In this document: positions 1 to 10,879 of the stretch, one piece after another
Layout: the number at the start of each line of letters is the position of its first letter
Numbering within the stretch: the stretch's first letter is position 1
Assembly: GCA_000708835.1 (NCBI GenBank)
Contig: DF236996.1
Coordinates: forward strand, 92,397-156,396
Source: Klebsormidium nitens
Lineage: Eukaryota; Streptophyta; Klebsormidiophyceae; Klebsormidiales; Klebsormidiaceae
Direction of reading: 5' to 3'
Length of the DNA stretch: 64,000 bases
Made by a program: the position numbers and the translations under genes
Notes under the pieces: generated by a model
Database searches by the model: none
Told to the model about the DNA's origin: nothing
Seen by the model: the letters and a program-made list of their open reading frames with translations, nothing else

Positions 1-222
1 TCGTCGACTCAATTGGCCATACTCATATGGTCCTGTCTATCAGAAGGTATCGCACTTTTTAGCACTGACGACGATCAAAGGCACCCTTGAAGCCAGCGTC
101 AAAACGCGCATATCAATGGATCCTGGTGTCTAACAAAGGGTGGAAAACTGTGTAATTTTGAATCTTATCGCACCCGACGGGCAGCAAATTCTTCTTTAAC
201 CCCTTCTCTACGCTTCGTCCAG

Positions 223-3200
223 ACGACAGCTTCGTCTTCTTCGACGCCAGCAGCGGTAGCCCCCTCTTGTCGACCGCCGCTGTGGCAAAAGGGGCGCTCT
301 CCCTGTCAGCAGCGTTGGGCGAGTCTCTGCCGGTAAGGATCGCACACGAGGATTGTCGCTTTCCCCGTTTACACGTAATTACAACTCAGTGCCCGTCCAA
401 AACATCTTGCCCCCAAGAGGAAGTAGGAATCTACAGGTCTTTCGCGGACCGTTTCGATTTGGCGGCGCATGTTTGAGACATCGGATTGTGCTCGTCAAGA
501 TAGAGCAGTTGTTTGCGGACACTTAATGGGACGCTTGGCCCCACCCCGCCTGTCTGTTACTTGCCTTTGCCGTCTATGCCTGGCGTTTCCATTCCCTCAT
601 TCAGTAAACGCGGTTGATGTCCTACCCTCAAACAAGACCAGGGGAGAACCTACGGTGAAGATTGAACCGAGCCGCCGCCTAGACACGCCTTGTAAAGGGT
701 CTTGCAATCGGAGGCCAGCTTTGAACTTGCCTTTTGGTCCAAGGACTTGCAGGCAGATTCGTTGTGTAGGGAATGCTTGACTACATATGCTCTAATTCTT
801 CTAATCAACAAAGCACTTATCTAGTGTTCGCCTCCACATTGGGTTTTCAGCTTATAAATTTCACATAGAACGTTATTCAATCAAGATAATAATAAGCTCC
901 GGCTAACACTAGAATCCTACCCTGAGAATACGCCTGCTCCGCACCCCTACCCACCCTAACCCCCAAACCAACCTCACCCGACTCAGTGCGCTTACCTTAT
1001 CGTTACCTTGAATTGTTATCTTCTCTTTTGAGTTCGATCTCCAGCCTAAGCAGTGATGGATTCTCTTCCTACTCCCCCCAGATCGTCGAGAAGCTCCCCG
1101 GCGTCGCGCAGTATCTGCTGGCCAGCAAATCCACCAGCTCGCCGGTGCTCCTGTCGGAATTGGTGGACGCCCTTTCGATCATCTCAACCAACAGGTACGC
1201 TTTGAAGTCAAATCAGACTCGAGGCAGAAGCTTCTTCTCCTCTTTTGCCTTCTGCTCCGTTCTGGATAGGATTCATATGATTGCCCAGCGTCCGACAATG
1301 TGCGACTGGCCTCATTCCCCTGCCGTTCGTAGTTGCTCTATTCCTTGCTTTGCTTCATTCTTGACCTGCAGTCCTTGTCCCTTTTCCGTTTTCCTTTTTC
1401 CAATTCCAGTCCCCTTACTCGAAGTCGCTCACTCCCGTCAAATTCCGTTCTTTTAAGGTCCAATTCGCTTCTTAGCATAAGTTGCTCAACTGCACAAACC
1501 TACTCATCGACTATTCTCATCACTTAATTTTCTTCGCCTGTGATTTCCTCCACAGTTTCTCGGTCCCGCTGGTCGTGTCCCTGGCCAAGACGTCTCTGTC
1601 GCTGAAGAGCAACGACAAACTCGAGGTGAGAAGGATAGTTCCGCTCCACACTTTTCTTGTCCCTTGACACCTTTTCCGGGCTCTGCCGTCTTCCCGTTTA
1701 CTAGTGCTCCTCTCGGTCCAACGCCGCTCTTCCCAGTCTCTAGCCGCTTTGCTCTTCCCAATCTGTAGCCACCCCTTACGAGCTCTGCCACTCTTTTCGG
1801 TCTCTAGTCGCTCTTCCTGATCGCTAGCCGCTCTTTCCGGGCCCTGCCAGTGTCTTACCGCTCTGTTGGAATTTAAGCATCCTTTTCGTTTTCTAGCCGC
1901 TCTTCTCGGTATCTATCCACTCACTCCAAAATTTCGGTTTGTCAAGCTCAGGTCCTTCTGCTTAGGAAGGACCGACGGATCTAGGCCACCTTTCTGCTTT
2001 ACATGAATATTGCTTTAGCCTGTCCTTTAAGAATGGTTCAAACTCCTTCCCCCTCTTTCTTGTCTCCTTTTGCAAAGCGCTGGCACCCACCTCTGATTGT
2101 CTCCGTTCAACACGACTGGCTCTCGGGGTTCTGGGTTCCCCATAGCTGCAAAGTTTAAGTCTGAACTCTCGGCTATCCCTTTGACCCTGGGAATTTTGCG
2201 TCTGAGAACGATGTGGACAAGTCTCGACGGCGCTGAAATCCCCATCCGCAGGTGTCTGTGAGCACGCCGCTCGGCGCCCCCGTTGCGGCGCCCGTCACGC
2301 TCAAGCGCGCCAAGCGAGCGGGGGCAGAGAACGCGCTCTTTACAAACGAGGTGAGCAAAACAAGCCTAGCATGATATCTTCTCCTTGGACTCTCGCTTCC
2401 ACTTCCCCAGCAAAACCCGCTGAGGCAATGTATTAATCTTCCCAGTTACTCGCAAGCGCGCCAATAGGTCGGAGCGCCAATCGAACGCAGTGACCAACCA
2501 ATCCTAATGCTCTGATCTCCTCTCCTGTATGTGTTTTCTCTGATCTGATTGTCCGCACTCAATATAGTCTGGGTTTTCACCTTCATCTATCAATTTGCTG
2601 GAGATCCTCTTGGACGTGTTGGACAAGCGCCTGCCCGTACCTTGCCGCTCATGCATCTCCTAACAGGCCTCAGCTTCCCTTCCGACGGATGCGCTGCGAT
2701 ACAAACATAATAGGGGGACGCTAAAACGACCCGATCCTGGTGGAAAAGGTCAACGTAACGTGTAACATCGTCTTTCCACCCGGTCTATAGCATATCCAAC
2801 ATACGACAACGCTACGCGTATCGTCTTATGCCTTCCGGTCGTTTCGATGCGAGACCTCCAATATCCCAACTACTCAAGCAAGTACCTGATTCTAATTCCT
2901 AAGTCTCCTCGGATGAGACCTAAGCGCGGGAACCAATCCCTGAGCAATTATTCTGAACGGTGTGGCTAAGTCCGACTTTGGGTCCGCAAGTCCAACGGCC
3001 TTTGGTCACCTTTGGTTACCCAGCCGTCAAAAATAAGCCCTGAAGAGACAAAGCTCGATCCGCCATCCTCGAATGTTGTTTCACTCTGCGGATTCCTTCA
3101 CGTGGTTTGCGGGGTGTTTCATACAAAGCCGTGAAAATAACCCGGGTTTCCTGGATTTACCGTGGTTTTGCGGGTCACTGCACTTCAAACCTGCAGGTTG

Positions 3201-6200
3201 GTAGCTGTTCGGGTCCTACTCACGATGGTCAGGGGCACTCCTCGTAAAAGCGGAAACGTATGGATGAGGGGTTCATCTTTTCTTTGGAAGCTCACAGGTC
3301 TGCTTACGTGTTTCTGCAGAACCTTGAGGGCGGGGCGTTTGACTTCTTAGCCTCCAAGCCGGCGGTTGGGAAGTACACGCTAGTCCTTGAGGTGAGAAAG
3401 GGACGGTCTCCCTTCTTTTCTGTGGGCTTTCGTAAAGCTTGAACGCTGTCTCCGCGGCGTCGATCAACAGATAGCTTCGTTTTGTGAGGCCAGGCGTCAG
3501 ATGTTCACCCTTGTGGAAAACTACGGTGTAGGGACTCACAATCTTAATATTCGATCTGCCACAGCTCTGAAATTGAAAGGATGCTTTTCAGGCGTCCGAG
3601 GACGAAATCTGGTTGCTTTCAGCACAAGGGACCAGATATTTCCGAAGACCTTTCCCGCTCGCTCTCACCAGCTAGATGCTTCGAGACTGACTTAGGCATC
3701 GTCAGCTCCTTTTCTGCCAGAAGCCGAATCTAAAAGTCAAAGTTACTTTTGGGAAGCCCGTTGCTCTCCCAAAAAATGGATGCGGACGTCCATACTTCAG
3801 CGACGTGCCTGAGGACTGCCAACCCTACGAAGCTCTTGTTTACACATCGCAGTTGCTGTGCTTTGCGCAACGAAAGGCACTGCTGGTTTTGCATAGCCCG
3901 CAGTCACTCCTCGTTCTCTTTGCACAACTGGTGGTGCTCCTAGCATACGCAAAATCACTGCTAGTTTCCTTTGCCTAACGTGTAAAAACGCACTGATGAT
4001 TGTTTTCGCAGGTCGAGGCGCCGGAGAGGCACGCCGTCGTCAGCCCCGTCAAGAAGGAGCTGCGGGTTCTCGGGAGTGCTACGGTGTCTGACGTCATGCT
4101 GACCGTGGAGGACGATGGCGGCGCCAAGAAGGAACACAAGTGAGGATCGGTCAAGAGGAAGGTGCTGAAGCTTAACGCCTTGGAACAAAAGATAAATCGA
4201 GTGAACAGATGCCAGACTGACGAAAGAGCATTGGTCCGTCGGGTGAACTGATTACCTTCCTGTGCTATCGGAAAGTTTATGATTCAGTGCCCATGTTTGC
4301 GATTCATATCGGTGGTAAAATTGCAACAACCATTTCCGCTAGGGTGCACGCCTTCTCAGGTGCCTATCTGAGCGCAAAGGTTGGCGTTGAATAGTGATTG
4401 AGCATCTACTCTTCACAGTCCCCTGCTGGGATCAACCATAGCTTTCTAAACAGTTTGCAGTTGGCTGTAGAGCCACAAAATTGCAAGCCGTTTCTGAAAC
4501 ACTGACGATACCAAGATCAAAGCTCTCCTTTCTGTGTGTGTGTTCTGACTTTGCCGTCTCTAGACGTCTGGCTCGGCCGTTCTTGACCTTCCCATCTCCG
4601 GCACCCCGGCTTCTGAAGGACCTTTCATGGACGGCAACTTCTGTGTTGAGGACCCAACATTGGAAAGCCGCAATTCTTAATCGAAGCCGCCCCTTCTGCT
4701 CAGCAAGCGCATCTCGTTCATTCGTTCTTTTTGCACGGGGCAAGCCTGCGGGCGAGCGTATAAACCATACTCAAGCAACTCCCATCGAAAGGAGAGGCTT
4801 TTCTGAATCGTTTCTAACCGGAGATGCTCGTTCCATTCTTCAGGGTGCCCGCCTCCAAGGACAGCTTCAGGGCCGCCAAGGTGTCTGCAACGCACAGCGA
4901 CAAGCTGGGCCTCCAATTCAAGGTCATCGGGCCCGACGGCGCCGCTTTTGCGCCTCAGCAGGTAACCTCTTCACCTGCATTGGCCAACGTATGCTTCATT
5001 CCGAGAATTGAGCCGCTGTGCCATCCTGTGCGGTAGTAATTTTGTTCTTTGATTCCTCACGGAGGAGTCCTTGCCGCACTCTGTACTGTCGTCTCTCACT
5101 CGGTCGCTTGGACCCTTTATTGTATGCGTGATGCTTTCGCTTCTCTCGTCAGTAAAGTCACATACTCTGCTGGCAAAGGAAAAGCATAATCTGCACGCAT
5201 GACGATCTTGTAATTGCAACTGGACCGGTCAGTTTGTGCTTTCGCCCTTAGTGCTGGATTCGGCTCTATCAGCCCCACTCTGAGATCGACATAGAGAGCC
5301 GGACCAGCTTTCTGAGCTGTCCAGTGGTGCCTCGTCTCGTTTTCCTGTCCTTCCGAGTCCCTTTGCGCTCTCCCCTCTTCTCACGATCTCCTGAGATCGG
5401 CCCTCCTGCACATATTTTCGCCCATATCTGCACTTTCGCTTCGTTCTGTCAATAGTCGCAACCCTAGAATCTCGCATGTGTCGCAACTTCCTTTTGTTCT
5501 GACATCTTCTGACCCTAGAATCTTACATGGATTGCGACTGCCCTTTGTTCGGTCATAATCTTAACCCTAGAATCATACGTGGATCGCAATTTCCCTTTGC
5601 TGGGTTGCAATCTTAGCCCTAGAATCTTACGTGGATCGCAACTTTCCTTTCCTGGGTCGTAATCTTAACCCTAGAATCTTACGTGGTCCGCAACTTCTTC
5701 ATCTTTTGTCGTAATCTCAACCCCAGTGTCTCACATGGACAATTTTCCTGCTCGGCAGACGTTCGTCCGCCTGGCTCACAAGTCTGGTGTGGACGCCCTC
5801 TTCCCGGCCAAGGGCGCTGGCGGCGCGTACAGCTTCGAGCTGGTAAGAGCAAAGTTGTCCGCTCGCTTTTCTGGAACCAACAACTTCCGACCTGTCCGCT
5901 CGTCCTCTTCTCGGTTTTTGTGACTGTTAACACGCGCTGGCCTCGTGTCGACTCAAAAGGCCCAAAGATCGATTTCGCTTCTTGGAAGGAGCATTTTTGA
6001 TACTGAAAGCAGTTTGGAGGAGGTACATAACTGCTAAGCGACAAATCAGGGACGGTATCGTACCTTTATTGAGTTGCACTTGGAAGGTGCGATTTGGGAA
6101 GCAAGTTTTTCAGGTCAATTCTTGAATTGGGATCTAAGAAGGACAAGTCCTGCTGTGCGTATTCTTATGCCGCTACAGCCCCACTGTTACGCTTGAGAAC

Positions 6201-8470
6201 GGCTTAGGCACGTTTACGCATTCCTTTGATGGGCGACAGAACCAGCCCTTGGTTTCGACCCTGCTCAAGAATATACTATTCGTTTGCAAGCTCCCCCGAA
6301 ATGACATTGAGAGATAGTGATTGCTTATCTGAGGGAGAAGACCCTACCTGTGGATCTGTTGGGATCCTTCATTTGCCCTCGACCTAAATCCTTAGGATCC
6401 AACGAACGCTGCGTCCGTTGTGCAGGGCCTTGGGGAAGTCCGCGACAAGATGTACCACCAGTCGGGAGCTTACACGTTGGAGCTTATCTTGGGGGATCCC
6501 TTCATCGTGAGCTTCTGTTACTACCTGCTTTCATTTCGTACCGCTGATCAGTCTGCGGTCTTTTGGACAAAGGCGTGTAGGGCTGAAGGATACCGCATGC
6601 AACGTCAAGAATCGCATGCAGGATGCTGCTGTTGCGATCCTGTCCGGGTAAAACTGTTTTCAGTTGCCGTTGTGGACCCCTTTGAGGATCCACAAAGTTC
6701 TCATTGCCTCCATACAAGACCCTACTGTAGAGGTTTGCCATGCTGCTTTCCACTAGAAATACAACTATCCGAGCGTATGGTACACGGTTAACCCTCGGCT
6801 TACAATAAACTTCCTCCCTGCAGGAAAACTCGCTCCATACCGTAGTCGCAAACCTAGACCTCAAGCTGCCCCCGGCCCCCGAGGGCGCCCCGCCGCCGCC
6901 CGCCGACCTCAGCGAGGACGTCGCACCCCCCGCCGAGATCGCGCACATTTTCCGGGAGCCGGATAAGCGGCCCCCCACAGCGGTGTCGACGCTTTTCACC
7001 GCGCTGTCGCTCGTGCCCTTCGTTGGATTACTGATCGGGGTGAGCCGTAACCCGTTTCGGAACCGATCAATCCCGTTCTGTTACCCTTTTTGGTCAGCTA
7101 TGCTTGGGTCAAGTTCGAGGGTCGTGAATCATGGGAGAGCCGTCCTCTGCACGGTGACAGCTGTCAAACCTGTCCTGTCGCATTTGCCTTAATGGTCGAT
7201 TATCAGGGTAAGCGCTGACTCGTTGCCTTTCAAGAACACACGGGCTGCTGAGGGCTTCCTGCCGGCCCTTCCGTTTTCGTTCTACTTAGCAAATGCTCTG
7301 CCTGAGTGCTGACTGGAACTTCTGAGTTGGAAACGAACATTGAGTGGAAACGCTGCAAACCCTTTCGAACCCCATTCCGAGCATCTCTCGTTTTTAACAA
7401 ACGTCTTGGATTTTCTCTCAAGTGTCTCCTTCCCCCAAACCGATCTCGTGTGCTAAGTGCGCCTACGTTTGATCGAATCTGCTATGGCAGCGGGCTACGT
7501 AGAAGTCATTGGGGAGGCTTGTATTGCAAACACAATGGGTACTCCTCAAGGGAGCGTTCTAAGCCCTCTGCTGTGCAATATCCTCCTGAATGAATTAGAC
7601 TTAGCCCGCCTTTGTCGCTGCAGTTTGCCGCGTTGGGCGTCAGCTTCAAGGGCTTCCCCAGCAGCGGCCCCGCCCTCATCAGCGCAGTCATGTTCCACAC
7701 GGGCCTCGCTGCGATCGCGGGGCTCTACGTCGTCTTCTGGTTGAAAGTGAGTGCGCTAAACCAGCCCAGCCCAAAAAAAAAGGGCGTTTTGAGATGCGTG
7801 ACGCCTTGGCGACGAGATACTGTGCAAGTGGGGACAGTGGTCGCTGGAGGGCAAGATGCAACGTGGTCTGTCGATGACAAGTTTGCCCAGGACCTAGATG
7901 CTAGTAGTCCGTTTTTGTGATCTGATGTCCCCTTTGAGGGGGGCTTCTTAAGAAGGTGCCAAGTGCTGGGAAAAGCAATTGCTCGTCAACTGCCTTCGGG
8001 GTTGTGCGGGTGACTAGCTTTGATATAAGTTTGATGAGGTCAGATGCGGAGGGTTCAAGGAGGATCGAGAGTCTTTGGCGTTCCGAAGGCTAATATTTGA
8101 CAAGGACAAACGTGTCTTGTCAGGCACGTTTGGCCGGCAGCTTTTTGAGATTCATTTCATGCTTGTGGTCCTTACAAAATCAAGCGTAAGCTTTTTCAAG
8201 GGCTAGGTGGATGTTCCAACACGTTGATTCTGAGATTTACCGTCCTCTTTTCTTGTGTTTCGTGGGACTGATCATCATCTGAACCTGTCCTTTGGGTGGA
8301 TTTGTGAGAAACTTCTGAACATTTCATTGACAAATTCGTTTCGTCTTGCTTTGGTGCAGTTGAACCTGTTCCAAGTTTTGGGAGCATTAGCCGTTTTATC
8401 GGTGTTCACAGCATTCTCGGGGCACTTCATTTTGTCGTCGTTAGCAGACTCGAAAGTAAAAACGGCCTAG
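223..8470 (+). CDS. RPN2: Ribophorin II, oligosaccharyltransferase subunit (5' partial, 12 exons)
   Basis: RPN2 (Swp1 in yeast) is a non-catalytic subunit of the ER-membrane complex that transfers the glycan from dolichol to asparagine. Exons I can place: 223-332, 1082-1194, 1556-1625, 2252-2350, 3320-3391, 4012-4139, 4844-4961, 5759-5842, 6426-6506, 6824-7039, 7624-7746, 8360-8470. All have AG/GT borders and their phases join to 440 residues ending in TAG. Recognition rests on DSFVFFDASSGSPLLST at the start, TFVRLAHKSGVDALF, SGAYTLELILGDP and especially HIFREPDKRPPTAVSTLF, which lines up with the human RPN2 block before the membrane part. Three hydrophobic helices follow (end of exon 10, exon 11, exon 12), as expected for the C-terminal membrane domain. 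The first third of the protein lies upstream of the window. Exon 10 carries an Ala/Pro-rich insertion before the HIFREP block. Confidence 0.93.
1670..1930. repeat. Degenerate pyrimidine-rich minisatellite in an RPN2 intron
   Basis: Variants of TCTAGCCGCTCTTCC recur irregularly (for example near 1738, 1803, 1822 and 1895), with CTCTGCC and TCTCGGT between them. No fixed period is visible by eye. It is a low-complexity intron filler with no coding signal. Confidence 0.5.
5460..5735. repeat. 52-bp minisatellite in an RPN2 intron
   Basis: The motif AACCCTAGAATCTTACGTGG recurs at about 5460, 5512, 5564, 5616 and 5668, a steady 52-bp step, with a degenerate sixth start near 5719 (AACCCCAGTGTCTCACATGG). 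Each unit is followed by a GATCGCAACTTTCC-like stretch and a pyrimidine-rich part. The array runs to within about 25 bp of the acceptor of the exon at 5759, so the last unit overlaps the polypyrimidine tract. The copies differ at several positions, so the array is not recent. Confidence 0.85.
7457..7603 (+). pseudogene. Group II intron reverse transcriptase/maturase fragment inside an RPN2 intron
   Basis: One reading frame of about 49 codons contains LRLIESAMAAGYVE, then GTPQGSVLSPLLCNI and LLNELDL. This is the RT motif with the PQG box and the SPLLxNIxLxxLD tail typical of group II intron maturases, including those of plant and algal mitochondria. The frame is closed upstream by TAA at 7454. 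Downstream it runs straight into the acceptor of the RPN2 exon at 7624, so the catalytic YADD box, the X domain and the N-terminal RT motifs are missing. It lies in sense with RPN2 inside the 584-bp intron 7040-7623. The likely source is organelle DNA inserted in the nucleus or a stray retroelement; it cannot be active. Confidence 0.8.
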
Positions 8471-9772
8471 CTAGAGCAATCCGCTCTTGTAACCAAGCTA
8501 AGCGCTCCGATTAGGGGCAAAGAGATCCTATTCAGCTTTCTTGGTGAGAGGTCGACATTGTGCTCTACTTGCTCAAGTCGATGTTAAGTTGAGAAGGAAA
8601 GGAACATGGTTTTGGACGAAGATTACCAGAAGTACTCTCAACCATGCGCTGTGTGACGATCATCGGAAAGACCTTTGCGTGGTTACTGCAAGGTTACTAC
8701 AAATTTGTCTTTTCGGAATTGAGGTCTTCCAGACTTGATCATTTTTTTCAAGATCAACGTGAATGGTTGAAGGCCATGGCATGGGCACAGTGTGGATTGC
8801 AACTGGTATCGTTAACTCATTTGCAACCTCTTGCATAAAGTTTCAGATGCAATTACGGGGCAAGTCTTGCAGATTCAAAACGCTGACGATCAGAGCCTTG
8901 TAGACAACCGGAGATGCTGCAACCTACACCGCGAATGCTGGTTGGCATGGACCGTCAAAGGCAGGATAATCGACTGAAGGCCGTTGAACGTTTTGCATGC
9001 AAGGCGCGCGCAAGAATTGCCAGGCTTCATCTATCTTTGCGCAAGCATGATCCGAAAACACGACCCGGACTTCTGACAACTGCAAATGATTGGGAAACAG
9101 ACCAATAGGCGAAAAATCTGTCAGATCGAACATGCGCGGCCCAATCAGAATGCTCGTATTGACCACGTGGTGCACGTGGCACGCCCTTTCGTCTTGGGCA
9201 CATTTCGACTCCGATTTTCGAGTCCTAGACCGTAGACGGTTTGCGACTCAATCCGCTTTAATTCATGTGCAAGCAATTCTCAGACAGTCCTGCTGCCTCC
9301 TGCATAGGATACATCACATTCACAGGTCAGCACAGTGGCGTGCAATGTGCATCCTGCAAGGGGTCTGAGGAAAGAAGGGATTGCCGGATTGGACGCCACC
9401 CAGTTGAGTGAACACCTCGGGCGTTTGGGGCAGGTCTCAAGGAAGTAGAGTCTGGACAGAGATTCAAAGGAAGGGATGCAAGCTGCTGCACCGCTTGCTC
9501 CTCCATCGATTCACGCTCACTCTGTGTAGCATTGCCCATATTGGTGCTGGAGCCCTCTTAGTCAGTCCAGGACTTGGGCTCAGACTCCATTTCCAACCAC
9601 TTGCGCTTGTTTGGCGAGCAATCAGCGGCTGCCATTGTTTTCCAGCCAGATGTCTTATCTTAGCAACAAGTAGGAAGCCAGCATCGGTTGATACAAAGAG
9701 CTGTGGGCAAAAACTGAAGAAGACTCTGGAGTTGCATTATGAAGCCTCGATAAGCAGCGATAGACAGCTCCA
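8471..9772. other. Intergenic region between RPN2 and the bestrophin gene
   Basis: It holds the 3' untranslated end of RPN2 and the 5' leader of the next gene. I see no recognisable gene. A 122-codon frame at 9408-9776 ends in a TGA that overlaps the bestrophin start as ATGA; it resembles no family I know and could be an upstream ORF or chance. Confidence 0.5.
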
Positions 9773-10879
9773 ATGAACGCCCCAAAGATCGACCCGGAGC
9801 CCCTCCTGGAATACCTCCAGGACGAGACCAAGAAGACCATCTTTGACTTTGTGCGCTGGGCGACGCACCGCAACACGCGCCGCTACGCGCGCCACGTCAG
9901 CGGCCTGTGGCGCTCAGGGATCATCCGCTCGCTGCGCTCCCCGCTCCTCTTCGTCTTCTTCTCCTCCCTCTCGCTAGTTCTCTACCACACCGCCAAGGAC
10001 CGCGCCTGGATTTCACCGTCCTTTCCTACGCTCTCCCTCTCCAGCACGCAGCCCTTCACGCTTTCGTCATTAGCGCTGTCCCTCTTGCTTGTCTTCCGGA
10101 CCAATGCTTCGTATGCAAGGTTCGACGAGGCGCGGACAATCCTGGGAGCGATTCTGTGCCGCACGCGGCATTTAGCGAGGCAGGGGCTAGCGTGGATCGA
10201 CCCAAAGGATGCTGACCTCATCGCTTTGCTGGAGCGGTGGACGATTGCATTCACTTTTGCGCTGGCGGTGCATCTGAGGCCGGACGGCGACGTCCGGAAG
10301 GAGCTACAGGGTGTCCTTCTGCCGTCCGAATTGGCAGCCCTTGAGGAAGCTGAGCACAAGCCCAGTTTCGTCCTGAGTGTTCTTCAGCACATTCTGCCGC
10401 AGGCGGGGGTGTCGGATTACCTTCAGGGGTGCATGAACGAGAGCCTGGCGCAACTAGAGACGTCGCTCGGGTCGTGCGAGCGGATCTTCAACACCCCCAT
10501 CCCGCTTATGTACACACGTCACACGTCGCGGTTCCTCATGCTCTGGATTGGGATCATTCCGTTCATGATGTGGGAGGCCTGCGGTTTTGCAAGCCTGATC
10601 CTGAGCCCTGCGATCGCGTTCTTCTTGCTGGGGATAGAGGAGATCGGGGTGCAAATAGAGGAGCCGTTCAGTATTCTTCCCATAACGTACATAGCTTCGG
10701 TCGCGGAGCGCAACATTCGGGAGATGGTTAAGAAGAGGGAGCTGACAAGGGGCATTGTTGGCAGGGGCAGAAGGGGAGTTTCTTGGGAAGGGGGTCTAGG
10801 GGGTCCGCTCGATGGGGTCATGAACGGGTGCAATGCTGTCAGTGGACAGCAGAGCGAGGGGCACTTCGAAAGAGCGTAA
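9773..10879 (+). CDS. Bestrophin-family (UPF0187/VCCN1-like) anion channel, intronless
   Basis: The reading frame has 368 codons. Bestrophins form pentameric anion channels; the plant members (VCCN1 type) sit in the thylakoid membrane and pass chloride when light changes. Visible features: a charged N-terminus; a first membrane helix at about residues 56-73; PFTLSSLALSLLLVF (94-108) followed by the signature RTNASYARFDEAR (109-121); a long soluble helical middle; RHTSRFLMLW at about 249; a hydrophobic stretch to 287; then GIEEIGVQIEEPF (287-299), the conserved bestrophin motif before the C-terminal helix. The last 50 residues are Gly-rich and variable. No clear chloroplast transit peptide precedes the domain in this frame, so targeting is uncertain: either a leader exon was missed upstream or the protein works in another membrane. 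The lack of introns contrasts with its neighbours. Confidence 0.85.
   Translation: MNAPKIDPEPLLEYLQDETKKTIFDFVRWATHRNTRRYARHVSGLWRSGIIRSLRSPLLFVFFSSLSLVLYHTAKDRAWISPSFPTLSLSSTQPFTLSSLALSLLLVFRTNASYARFDEARTILGAILCRTRHLARQGLAWIDPKDADLIALLERWTIAFTFALAVHLRPDGDVRKELQGVLLPSELAALEEAEHKPSFVLSVLQHILPQAGVSDYLQGCMNESLAQLETSLGSCERIFNTPIPLMYTRHTSRFLMLWIGIIPFMMWEACGFASLILSPAIAFFLLGIEEIGVQIEEPFSILPITYIASVAERNIREMVKKRELTRGIVGRGRRGVSWEGGLGGPLDGVMNGCNAVSGQQSEGHFERA

Noticed and set aside
6502-6999. 165-codon minus-strand frame
   Set aside because: It is antisense to the certain RPN2 exon at 6824-7039, whose GC-rich codons keep the opposite strand open.
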